DNA of 64,000 bases from JADKIH01 sp031417395 (GTDB lineage: Bacteria; Bacteroidota; Bacteroidia; AKYH767-A; 2013-40CM-41-45), in assembly GCA_031417395.1 (NCBI GenBank), contig JANOVM010000029.1, positions 60,878 to 124,877 of the forward strand, read 5' to 3'. Shown here in pieces: positions 34,619 to 43,700 of the stretch. Position numbers and translations under genes: made by a program. Numbering within the stretch: the stretch's first letter is position 1; the number at the start of each line of letters is the position of its first letter. The notes under the pieces are model-generated. The model was not told the origin of the DNA. It did no database searches and saw only the letters and a list, made by a program, of their open reading frames with translations.

Positions 34619-36700
34619 ATGAAAAATAATTTACTCTTAGTTATCACGATGCTCTTTATTTTATTTCTTTCACAAACATCTTTTGCGCAATGGCAAACTC
34701 ATGGACCCTATGGAGGTTCCATACATTCATTAGCCGACCTCGGCTCCTATACATTTACCGGAACAAGCAATGGCGTATTCCGTACTTCCGACAACGGTAA
34801 CAACTGGACAGCTGCCAATTCAGGTATTGAGAGAAAGTCTGTTGGCTGCTTAGCTGTTTTCGGTAACAATCTTTTTGCCGGTACTAATTACAATGGAATA
34901 TTTATGTCTTCTGATTTTGGCATGACATGGGCACAAAGTAATACAGGTTTGCTCGATACAAATATCATTTCGCTCTTTTCAACACCCACCGGTTTGTTTG
35001 CCGGTACTTCTACAGGAGTTTTTTATTCTACAAACGGTCAGTCATGGACATTGGCAAACAATGGTATTCCTTCCACATATCCTATATATTCATTTGCTGT
35101 TTCAGACAGTATTGTATTCGGAGGAACATATGGGCTTGGACTCTATTCAACCACGGATAGCGGAGCAAACTGGACAAGTGTTGGAGGAGGATTTCCCGCT
35201 AACACATTTGTGTATGCATTGATCAGTGATACCACTACTCTGTTTGCAGGAACAAGTGACGGTGTTTACAAATCAATTAATGGTGGAAGTTCATGGTCGC
35301 CTGCTAATACAGGTTTTCCGTCTGGCATGTGGGCAAAATCTTTTGCCATTGACTCAGGATATATTTTTGCAGGAACATATTCGTCCGGTATATTGATCTC
35401 TTCAGACAGCGGCAACACGTGGACACAGGTAAACAATGGCTTACCGGATCTTCCGCTCGCCAATGGATTGCCAACAAATTACCCCTCCATGCAGGCAATA
35501 ATAGCTTCAGGAACAAACATACTTGCAGCATCGAATTTTGGAATGTACCTGACATCAACTAACGGAGCTTCATGGATGGATTCAAACAACGGAATTCTTG
35601 CAACGAATGTTACTGCCATCTTTGCCAATGATTCTTTAGTGATTGCGGGAACAGATGGAACAGGAATTTATGTTTCAACTAATGCCGGTACTGACTGGCA
35701 AAGGGCAAACAATGGTTTAACTGATGTTCATGTATTGGCGGTTACCACAAATAAGTCATGGTCATTTAGCTCGGTTTTAAATACAAAAGTTTTCCGTTCT
35801 AATAATAATGGAAACATATGGACATCTGCAAGCAATGGTTTAGCCGCTTCGGTAAAATCATTCAAACCGGATAGCTTACGAATACTGGCATTAACACAAG
35901 GACAACAGTTTACGCCTCCTGCTATTTATGAAACAGTTGATAATGGATTGAACTGGACAACAATACCCGATCCGGCAATTGGTTATTTAAGCGCTATAGG
36001 ATTGTTGAATCAAAATATTTATGCAGGTACCGATACCGGTCAGGTGTTTGTATCAAATACTAATGGTAGTTCGTGGCAAAATATTTCTTCTAATTTACCC
36101 TATGCAAGAATTGTAACCATTCTACCAATAAATACGGATACGATCTTTATCGGCACCGGGTCAATGGGGATATACTTTACAGTGAATAATGGCGGAAGCT
36201 GGACTGCTGCTAATACTGGAATCAATAATTTAAACATTACCGATATTCGTTTACAAGAAGATGTTTTATATGCAAGCACATTAGGTGGCGGCGTATTTTA
36301 TTCTTTGAATTTGGGTTCTTCATGGACTGCACTCAATTCAGGACTTGATGATTTATTTGTTTCGGAGCTTGCTGGTGATGCCGTTAATCTTTACGCTGCA
36401 ACCGATGCAGGAGTATACTCGAATATGGCTATTATAAACAGAGTTCAAAATGTCAGCAATAATTCTATGATTCTATATCCAAATCCTTCAACAGGAAAAA
36501 TATATATTAAAAACCTACCCAATGAAAATTCTCAGCTAAAAATTTATAATGCAATCGGCGAAGTAGTTTATAAAAAGGAAAAAATCTCTGAAAGTAATTT
36601 CATTGTTGATTTATCATATCCGGCTGCAGGTATTTATTTTGTAGAAGTTTGGAGTGAAAAACAAACTTTCGTTTTGAAAATTATTTTGGAAAAGGAGTAA
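34619..36700 (+). CDS. BNR/YCF48-like propeller T9SS cargo protein
   Basis: The 693-residue protein has a signal peptide (ending SFAQ) and many repeats of about 42 residues with the sialidase/YCF48-like pattern: GVFRTSDNGNNWTAANSGI, STNAGTDWQRANNGL, VNNGGSWTAANTGI. They should form one or two beta-propellers over residues 30-600. The C-terminus is a T9SS type A sorting domain (ILYPNPSTGKIYIKNLP ... GIYFVEVWSEKQTFVLKIIL). It is exported to the surface. No catalytic residues of sialidases can be recognised, so a structural or binding role is more likely. Confidence 0.88.
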   Translation: MKNNLLLVITMLFILFLSQTSFAQWQTHGPYGGSIHSLADLGSYTFTGTSNGVFRTSDNGNNWTAANSGIERKSVGCLAVFGNNLFAGTNYNGIFMSSDFGMTWAQSNTGLLDTNIISLFSTPTGLFAGTSTGVFYSTNGQSWTLANNGIPSTYPIYSFAVSDSIVFGGTYGLGLYSTTDSGANWTSVGGGFPANTFVYALISDTTTLFAGTSDGVYKSINGGSSWSPANTGFPSGMWAKSFAIDSGYIFAGTYSSGILISSDSGNTWTQVNNGLPDLPLANGLPTNYPSMQAIIASGTNILAASNFGMYLTSTNGASWMDSNNGILATNVTAIFANDSLVIAGTDGTGIYVSTNAGTDWQRANNGLTDVHVLAVTTNKSWSFSSVLNTKVFRSNNNGNIWTSASNGLAASVKSFKPDSLRILALTQGQQFTPPAIYETVDNGLNWTTIPDPAIGYLSAIGLLNQNIYAGTDTGQVFVSNTNGSSWQNISSNLPYARIVTILPINTDTIFIGTGSMGIYFTVNNGGSWTAANTGINNLNITDIRLQEDVLYASTLGGGVFYSLNLGSSWTALNSGLDDLFVSELAGDAVNLYAATDAGVYSNMAIINRVQNVSNNSMILYPNPSTGKIYIKNLPNENSQLKIYNAIGEVVYKKEKISESNFIVDLSYPAAGIYFVEVWSEKQTFVLKIILEKE

Positions 36701-36814
36701 TTGCCGGCATATAGTAATTTATGGTAATGCAGTAACTAAAATAAATACTGTCATTCATTTCTTTGTAACTTATTCTTCTCTGTATATTTTTTCTGCTACC
36801 AACATACTCTTCCG

Positions 36815-36896
36815 AATCAGGATTTACAGAATTATAAGATTAACAAGATTGAAATTACCAAATCCTGAAAATCCTATAATCCTGAAAATCCTGATT
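36815..36896. repeat. Imperfect inverted-repeat element (AATCAGGATT family)
   Basis: A 27-bp left arm (36815-36841) matches the complement of 36870-36896 at 24 of 27 positions, separated by 28 bp. The right side also has tandem AATCCTGAA / AATCCTATA units. It looks like a miniature palindromic repeat of a kind common between genes in Bacteroidota. Confidence 0.65.
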
Positions 36897-37051
36897 CAGA
36901 CGATTTATAATTTCCTTGCATTTATTAAACAGCATTTATTACATCTTCTTTAATTCCTTCTTCGTTATTAGCAACCTTAAAAATCGCAATGCGCAAACTT
37001 TTGATTAATTACAAACGAATACTCTTAGGGCTTTTAGTCCTTTAACTCTGT

Positions 37052-37549
37052 ATGGCTACAAACATGAACACCAACGAGATTTTTCTCACAGGTACTACTT
37101 CTATTTCCGACAATCCCGCCCAAATCTATACCATTAAATATGATTCCTTGGGGAATCAATTATGGGCAGCTTTATACGACTCTACCGCCACCAGAGGAAT
37201 GGGATTGGCCATTGCAAACGATGGAAGTGTTTTCGTGGTTGGTCTTAACTGGTGGACGGTTTTGCATTACGGACAGAACATATCAACAAACGTACTTCCA
37301 ATTTCAAAAACCAATTTCAATGTTTTTCCAAACCCTGCCAATTCTATTCTAAATATTGTACCCGATAAACCAATTACAAACGGCAGCATAAAATTGATAA
37401 ACACCTTTGGAGAAATTGTTCTTGAGCAAAAAAATGTACGTGAGACCGTTTCATTTCAACTAGACATTTCAAAACTAGCAAACGGAATTTTCATAATTGA
37501 ACTTTGCGGCAATGGGAGTAAATCCAGAGGTAGAAAAGTGAAAAATTAA
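37052..37549 (+). CDS. Orphan C-terminal part of a T9SS cargo protein
   Basis: The 165 residues have no signal peptide, although the C-terminus is a full type A sorting domain (FNVFPNPANSILNIVPDKP ... GIFIIELCGNGSKSRG). The N-terminal 90 residues are about one and a half SBBP-type propeller repeats (NEIFLTGTTS ... YDSLGNQLWAALYDS). The upstream 350 bp hold a repeat element and no remaining coding frame. A protein without a Sec signal cannot reach the T9SS, so this is most likely the 3' remnant of a larger gene. Confidence 0.6.
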   Translation: MATNMNTNEIFLTGTTSISDNPAQIYTIKYDSLGNQLWAALYDSTATRGMGLAIANDGSVFVVGLNWWTVLHYGQNISTNVLPISKTNFNVFPNPANSILNIVPDKPITNGSIKLINTFGEIVLEQKNVRETVSFQLDISKLANGIFIIELCGNGSKSRGRKVKN

Positions 37550-37857
37550 TTGACCTGTAATTAGCAATAAAAATAACACCTTCAAATAAAAGGGTGTGGG
37601 AAGTTGGGAATCTGCACATCTTCCCCGTCTTTTCTTTAAGTCCAAAAGCGATAGCGGTAAAGTTGGGGCCTAAAAATAAACCAACTTTTGTTCTTACAAC
37701 TGACGATAAAAGTCCAATTCATCCCACAATTACATTTCATTGCTGTCAATGTACGAATAATGCAACTCTTTTTAATAGTTGTGTAAGTCCTTAGATAGAA
37801 ATAGGTAGCACCTTTATATCGTAGTGCAAAATCAATTCATTAATTTAATAACCCTAA
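37550..37857. other. Intergenic region
   Basis: 308 bp with a 66-codon open frame that lacks coding character. No RNA gene or hairpin stands out. It precedes the small-gene cluster and presumably carries its promoter. Confidence 0.4.
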
Positions 37858-38100
37858 ATGAAATCAAAAAGTATGAAAACAGAAATGGATTGGAATCAAG
37901 ATATCCTAAGAATCACTATGGAAATAGATCAAAAGTTTCCTGAATTGACTAAATATATTAATGAAATACCGGTAAAAATTCCGGAGAAAGATAATAAGAG
38001 AATAAATACTAAAAACCTGGAGGATTACTATTTCTCTTTAGTGGATATTGTAAATAACTATTCTAAAACACATATAGGCAAGAAAACGATAAAAACATAA
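37858..38100 (+). CDS. Small conserved hypothetical protein, stress cluster
   Basis: The 80-residue soluble protein contains TEMDWNQDILRITMEIDQKF and a PVKIPEKDN turn. I recognise it as a recurrent Bacteroidota hypothetical found beside HPF-type genes; its function is unknown. The start may instead be the ATG at 37873 (MKTEMDWN). It is the first of a run of small co-directional genes, with only 2 bp to the next start. Confidence 0.7.
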   Translation: MKSKSMKTEMDWNQDILRITMEIDQKFPELTKYINEIPVKIPEKDNKRINTKNLEDYYFSLVDIVNNYSKTHIGKKTIKT

Positions 38101-38102
38101 AG

Positions 38103-38396
38103 ATGAAAACATTTCCGGCATATCCGCTTTATCCACCTTCAGAAGACATCTACAACCGAGGAGAAAAAGAAATGGATGTAAACCCTGAAGATCCCTCTAA
38201 AAACAAAATACCAAACGAAGAGGAAGGAACATTAAACGAAAAGAATTTTAAGGATGATAAGTCCGGCGATGATTTAGATGTTCCGGGATCAGAATTAGAT
38301 GACCAACAAGAAATAGTTGGCAGTGAGGATGAAGAAAACAATTACTATAGTCTGGGTGGAGATAATCATAATGATTTAGAAGAAGATAAGGGATAA
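38103..38396 (+). CDS. Small acidic conserved hypothetical protein
   Basis: The 97-residue, strongly acidic protein is probably disordered. It starts MKTFPAYPLYPPSEDIYNRG and ends in a conserved-looking motif EENNYYSLGGDNHNDLEED; the middle has GDDLDVPGSELDDQQE. I recall similar proteins in many Bacteroidota in the same context, always unannotated. No enzyme motif. It is 20 bp before the HPF-like gene. Confidence 0.75.
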   Translation: MKTFPAYPLYPPSEDIYNRGEKEMDVNPEDPSKNKIPNEEEGTLNEKNFKDDKSGDDLDVPGSELDDQQEIVGSEDEENNYYSLGGDNHNDLEEDKG

Positions 38397-38416
38397 CAAG
38401 TAAACTAAATACAGCA

Positions 38417-38731
38417 ATGAAAATTCAATTTAATACTGACAAAACAATTAATGGAGATGAAAGGCATCAAACATTTTTCACTTCTCAAATTGCTGAAGCT
38501 CTAAAAAGATACCAATCACATATTACAAGAATAGAAGTTCATCTATCGGACCAAAATGGGAAAAAAGAAGGAATGAATGATATACGATGTTTACTGGAAA
38601 CCAGACTTGAAGGCAGACAACCAATTGCTGTTTCATGCCTGGAGGAAACAGTTGAACTAGCTGTATCAGGTGCTATTGATAAATTAAAAACCTCTTTAGA
38701 TACAATTCTTGAACGAATTGCAAATCACTAA
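38417..38731 (+). CDS. HPF/RaiA-family ribosome-associated protein
   Basis: The 104-residue protein fits the short HPF/RaiA fold (beta-alpha-beta-beta-beta-alpha). It opens MKIQFNTDKTINGDERHQTF, with a helix SQIAEALKRYQSHITRIEVH leading into a strand, and a final helix AIDKLKTSLDTILERIA. Such proteins bind the ribosome in stationary phase or stress to stop or pair it. It is more divergent than housekeeping HPF and sits in a stress-type cluster, so it is probably a specialised paralogue. Confidence 0.75.
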   Translation: MKIQFNTDKTINGDERHQTFFTSQIAEALKRYQSHITRIEVHLSDQNGKKEGMNDIRCLLETRLEGRQPIAVSCLEETVELAVSGAIDKLKTSLDTILERIANH

Positions 38732-38778
38732 AAGTATGTTCTCAAGGATTTCAAAAACAGCAAGACAAAACTAAAGCT

Positions 38779-38910
38779 ATGAAAACAAAAAAAATTAAAA
38801 CAGAAATGGAAACAAAAGAAACAATCAATAAGGAACTTATGAAATTGGAGCCCATATTTTCAAAATTAGGAAATGTATACTTAACAAGAAATAAAATTCA
38901 AAAGCAATGA
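38779..38910 (+). CDS. 43-residue hypothetical peptide
   Basis: This small gene starts MKTKKIKTEMETKETINKEL and ends NKIQKQ. It is lysine-rich and likely helical. Its stop overlaps the next start as ATGA (38907-38910), which is good evidence that it is translated and coupled. Its KTEM segment resembles the start of the 37858 protein. Function unknown. Confidence 0.55.
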   Translation: MKTKKIKTEMETKETINKELMKLEPIFSKLGNVYLTRNKIQKQ

Positions 38911-39146
38911 AAAATATTACAGCAATACCTTTGCAAAAAGAAAACATTGAAAATAAGCTAAATGATTCGGGCAGTCAGCAAAACGATATCGGGCTTAATC
39001 AACAATTAATACAAAACAACTTTACCGGGAAGGAAGATAATTCAGAAATTCCGACTGAAACTTCAGAAGAGGGGGAAATAGAACGGACTATTCAAAGAAG
39101 ACCCCAATTTCGATTTAATGAAAATAATAAAAGGAGATTTTCATGA
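38907..39146 (+). CDS. Small hypothetical protein, stress cluster
   Basis: The 79-residue polar protein is low in hydrophobic residues, with Q/N-rich and E-rich stretches and a basic end (RTIQRRPQFRFNENNKRRFS). It is probably disordered and might bind nucleic acid through the tail. It is translationally coupled (ATGA) to the 43-residue gene before it. No family recognised. Confidence 0.6.
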   Translation: MKNITAIPLQKENIENKLNDSGSQQNDIGLNQQLIQNNFTGKEDNSEIPTETSEEGEIERTIQRRPQFRFNENNKRRFS

Positions 39147-39249
39147 ATTTTTTCGTTTGTAAACATGCCTATATCAGTGATTTATTTGAAGGTAAAAATG
39201 AAGGTAAAATGATCGTAAAAATTTAGTACTAACAATAAAAATAAATATT

Positions 39250-39945
39250 ATGAAAATACTAATTGTATTAACTTCTCATGCTTCCTTGGGAAATACAGGT
39301 GAAAAAACCGGTTTTTGGATAGAAGAATTTGCAGCACCATATTATATTTTGGCCGACGCCGGTGCTGAAATCACTATTGCATCTCCAAAAGGTGGTCAGC
39401 CACCGGTTGATCCTAAAAGTGAATTGGCAGATGCTCAAACGTCCTCAACGGAGAGATTTTATAAAGACAATGCACTAATTGATAAAGTAGCGCACTCTAA
39501 AAAACTGAGTGATGTAAAACATGATGATTATGATGCTGTTTTTTATCCCGGAGGCCACGGGCCACTATGGGATTTAGCAACCGATAAAACCTCAATTAAT
39601 TTAATAGAACAGTTTTACAATCATCAAAAGCCAGTTGCTTTCGTGTGTCATGCACCTGCCGCTTTAATTAATACGAAAGCAGAAAATGGTGCGCCATTGG
39701 TAAAAGGGAAGCATTTAACCGGCTTTTCAAATACAGAAGAAGAAGCTGTTAAACTGACTAAAGTAGTTCCTTTTCTGTTGGAAGATGAACTTAAAAACCA
39801 TGGTGCCCATTATACTAAAGGTAATGATTGGGCACCTTATGTAAAACAAGATGGGCTATTAATCACCGGACAAAATCCTGCTTCATCCGAAGCTGCTGCT
39901 AAACTGCTTTTAAAAGTGCTTAAAGGAGAAAAGCAACATGCATGA
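39250..39945 (+). CDS. DJ-1/PfpI (Hsp31-like) protein
   Basis: The 231-residue class I glutamine-amidotransferase-like protein has the nucleophile elbow FVCHAPAAL with Cys133-His134 and YDAVFYPGGHGPLWDL before it. This is the pattern of the Hsp31/YDR533C-type subgroup (glyoxalase III or chaperone/deglycase activities reported for the family). Length and motifs are complete. It is the largest gene of the small stress cluster, which suggests protection against carbonyl or protein damage. Confidence 0.9.
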   Translation: MKILIVLTSHASLGNTGEKTGFWIEEFAAPYYILADAGAEITIASPKGGQPPVDPKSELADAQTSSTERFYKDNALIDKVAHSKKLSDVKHDDYDAVFYPGGHGPLWDLATDKTSINLIEQFYNHQKPVAFVCHAPAALINTKAENGAPLVKGKHLTGFSNTEEEAVKLTKVVPFLLEDELKNHGAHYTKGNDWAPYVKQDGLLITGQNPASSEAAAKLLLKVLKGEKQHA

Positions 39946-39961
39946 TACACATTATTAAGAA

Positions 39962-40282
39962 GTGAATTTACTATCTGATTCAGTAACGCAAGAAACTTTA
40001 AGTTCATCTATAATAATATTACCCTGCAAACATTGTAAGCCAGCTAAAGAATCTGCTGATGTGGAAGTTGTACGACCACCGAGTCCGGGCAATACACAAA
40101 TTTGGATAGAGGGTAACCGGGTTTTGAATTGCCGGACACCTATTTATGAGATCAGGGAAAGCTATTGGTCATTACCCTATTGCATTCGTGCATTCGTGCA
40201 TTCGTACCCGGGTATTAAAAAACAAAAAGATGAGGCTATTAATGAGTATGAGGTCGTTGGCATTTATCTATATTATTCCTAA
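39962..40282 (+). pseudogene. Probable remnant of a YXWGXW-repeat protein
   Basis: The 106 codons, from a GTG, carry no signal peptide. The middle (RPPSPGNTQIWIEGNRVLN, then YEIRESYWSLP) looks like a damaged YXWGXW-type repeat, whose intact form is RPPxPGxxxVWIEGxWxWN ... YEWRxGYW. Key tryptophans are replaced. The 3' part runs through three copies of GCATTCGT (40182-40205), whose 8-bp unit shifts frame if the number changes. I infer a decayed envelope-protein gene; a diverged functional gene is possible. Confidence 0.45.
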
Positions 40283-40341
40283 CAGTTATTCTTCGTTTAA
40301 GAGAATATTGCACAAATAAATATCACCATAGCAAAACTTTA

Positions 40342-40623
40342 TTGCAACGAAAATTCTTTTATCTTTTTACCTGCGAGTACTGCTTCAGCCATTATGTAAC
40401 AATTGTGTTTCTATTCCTGACAGGATACAAGCTTTTGATGAATGATTGGAGAGGCTATGTAATTGCAGGGTTTGCTTTAGTATGGATTGCTAATATATAC
40501 ATGAGTTTTTTCGGCTTTTTAAGGCAGAACATTAAAAAAGAAATTACAGAAATTAAATACATGGAGAATAATTCTGCTGACACATTGAGTAAAATTGAAA
40601 AAAATAGTGCTCACAAACAATAA
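40342..40623 (+). CDS. Small two-helix membrane protein
   Basis: The 93-residue protein has two membrane helices (about 15-32 and 38-60) and a conserved-looking motif FTCEYCFSHYVT before the first; DWRGYVIAGFALVWIANIYM covers the second. The C-terminal tail is charged and helical. No ATG lies at the start; TTG at 40342 is the first usable codon, and the frame stays open upstream, so the 5' end may have been altered. I have seen similar unannotated proteins in Bacteroidota. Function unknown. Confidence 0.6.
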   Translation: MQRKFFYLFTCEYCFSHYVTIVFLFLTGYKLLMNDWRGYVIAGFALVWIANIYMSFFGFLRQNIKKEITEIKYMENNSADTLSKIEKNSAHKQ

Positions 40624-40768
40624 ATAAAAATTAAAAGATTCGGGAACAACAGATTTTCTTACAGGCATCATGGAACAGCACGAAACAACAGCATGGATAT
40701 TGAGAAGATACTTGAGCTAAAAATCATTCGAACTACTACAATTAATTTTTAATGTCCCTTCTGAGCTT

Positions 40769-43700
40769 TTAAGTATGAGAATCAGTATATGTTGTGATTT
40801 TCACATTGTGCTCCACTCCATCATCTGTGAGGGTGATCATCTTATCTTCTTGCCCTATTCCATCAACGGTAACAATCATTTCACCCGCGCTGTTTGTTTG
40901 TGTTACCACAATATGATAGACCGAATTCTTATAGCGGTAATGTACGGTAAACGATTCCCACTCATGAGGAATACATGGCACGAGTTTTAGTCTGTTACCT
41001 TCTTGCTGCAATCCAAGAAAAGATTCTGTGATAAGCCTGTACATCCAACCGGCAGAACCGGTGTACCAAGTCCAACCGCCACGTCCTGCATGTGGTGCGC
41101 GTGCATATACATCTGCCGCTATCACATACGGTTCCACTTTGTAAACAGCAATTTCTTCCGCAGTTTTTCCGTGGTTGATCGGATTGATCATATTCAACAA
41201 CTCCCACACTCTTTTAGTATCACCAAGTTTGGCAAAAGCCATTGTCAACCAAATGGCTCCATGGGTGTACTGCCCTCCATTCTCCCTGACGCCCGGTACA
41301 TAACCTTTAATGTATCCGGGGTTTAAATCTGATTTGTCAAACGGTGGTTCCAATAGTTGAATAATCTGTGTATCTTTTTGTACAAGATTTTTGTATGCTG
41401 ATTCCATAGCGGTATGTGCGCGATTCGAATTTCCTGCCTCTGATAAAACAGACCAGCTTTGCGCAATGGAATCAATTTTACATTCTTCACTGACGGAAGA
41501 TCCTAGTGGAGCGCCGTCATCAAACCATGCTCGTTTATACCATTGTCCATCCCACGCATGCTTATCAATGTTTTCCTTTAATTGCTGCGCTTGCTTTTTA
41601 CATTCATCAGCAAATACCGAATCGTTATATAAACGTGCAACCGGTTCGAACCGGATTAAAATGTCGTAAAGAAAAAATGCCATCCATACACTTTCACCTT
41701 TTTCTTTGTTACCTACTTTATCATAACCATCGTTCCAATCTCCTGTACCAATTAATGGTAAGCCATGTTCGCCATAATTGAATCCATGTTTGATTGCAAG
41801 TAAACAATGGTCGTAAAGTTTAGCAGATGCAATTGATTTTATGGGTGTATTATAATAAGACTCCTCCCCCTGATTTAATTGTCTTCCTTCGATGAAAATT
41901 ACGGGTTCATTAAGTATAGTGGCGTCACCTGATTTTAAAACATAAAGAGAAGTCGCAAAAGGCAACCAAAGGAAATCATCTGAGCAACGTGTACGAATAC
42001 CATTACCCATTGGCGGATGCCACCAATGCTGCACATCACCTTCTTTAAACTGCCGTGAGGCAGAGAGCAGAATTTGTTTACGAGCGAGCTGCGGAGCTAC
42101 ATGAAGCAGCGATAATACATCCTGCAACTGATCCCTGAACCCAAAAGCACCTCCTGACTGATAATATCCGCTGCGGCCCCAAAGCCGTGATGAAAGTGTT
42201 TGATAGGTGAGCCAGCCGTTCGCTATTATATTGATGGCTGCATCCGGAGTTTCTACCTGCAAAGCGCCAACCGTGTGCTTCCAATGTTTTTTTACTTTTT
42301 CTAATGAATTGGATGCTGCCTCTCCTCCTCTGAATTGCTTTGCAATTGAACTGGCATCATGGGAGTCTTTTCCTGCACCCAATCTGAAAATAATTTCCCT
42401 TTCTTCACCATCCGCCAAATCAAACGGAACCTGGATTGCCGCGCATGGATCTAATGCGAGACCTATCTTCCCTGATAGTTTTTGTCGTGACATTGCATCG
42501 GGGTTTTGCAAGGTACCGTTGCGACCAATAAATTCGGCACGATCAGCTGTAAATGTTTTTTTAAGATTGTCAACATCAAAAAATGCAATGCGATTATTAA
42601 ATTCAGTGTTGTAGGAATTTTTTGCAAAGATTGCACCGCTGTCAGGATCAATTTCTGTGTGAATGTGCATGATGGTTTTCGGTCTGTTATTATCCAGAAC
42701 CCATTCTATATATCCGGTAGCCGATAGCTTGCGTTGCCTGCCGGACTGATTACGAATTTTTAGTACATTAAATTTAACAGCTGCTTCCAAATCAACAAAC
42801 ACAGTCATTTCAGAATAGATTCCATCTTCGATATGTTCGAATACGCTATAACCAAATCCGTGACGTGTAATATAGGGTGTTTGACCGCCTGAAGGAAGTA
42901 GTGTAACGGACCAGAAATGTCCACTTTCATAATCACGGATGTAAAATGCTTCTCCGCCTTTGTCGCTTACAGGATCATTCTTCCATGGTGTGAGGCGTAA
43001 TTCATGCGCATTCTCAGTCCATGTATATGCAGTTCCACTTTCTGAAATAACAGTTCCGAAATCCGGATTTGCAATTACATTTACCCATGGAGCCGGAGTT
43101 TTGTTTTTGTCATCAACAACAATAACATATTCGCTTCCGTCCGCGGAGAACCCTCCTATTCCGTTATAAAAGATTAAATCTTTTGGAAGTTCAATGGGTG
43201 TCAGCGAAGACTTGTTTGTTTGTTCCGGTGTGATGTACGGAACGATTACCTTTGGAAGTTGTTTGCGTTTAATGTGATCCGCTAATGTTCCGCCATTATC
43301 AGAGATATTAATACGTGCTACGGTTTGAAATAATATTCTATCCTCATTTGATATCTGATCGGAAGCTCTTACAAAAACACCTCCGGGTCGATCCTTGTAT
43401 TCGACAGGAATGAGAGCCTCTATTTCATTTTGAAAATCTTGCCTGTACACATTATGCTCTTCGTTCCAGATTACTAAATCAACTGCGAGTCCTTTTAGCC
43501 GCCAGTAAGCGTGTGCTTGTACAAGTTGCTTTACCAATTGTATGTTGGCCTGATCTTCAATTTTCAAAAGAACTATAGGTAAGTCTCCTGAAATGGAATA
43601 GCCCCATAATCCTGACTGTCCGCGATGATTACTGATAAGAATAGCAGGGTCCGCACGAAAAGCGGAATTAATAAACAATATTGAACTTGCAAGTCGTTCA

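Noticed and set aside
37594..37794. 66-codon frame before the small-gene cluster
   Set aside because: Composition and residues look random; no similarity to neighbours and no plausible start context.
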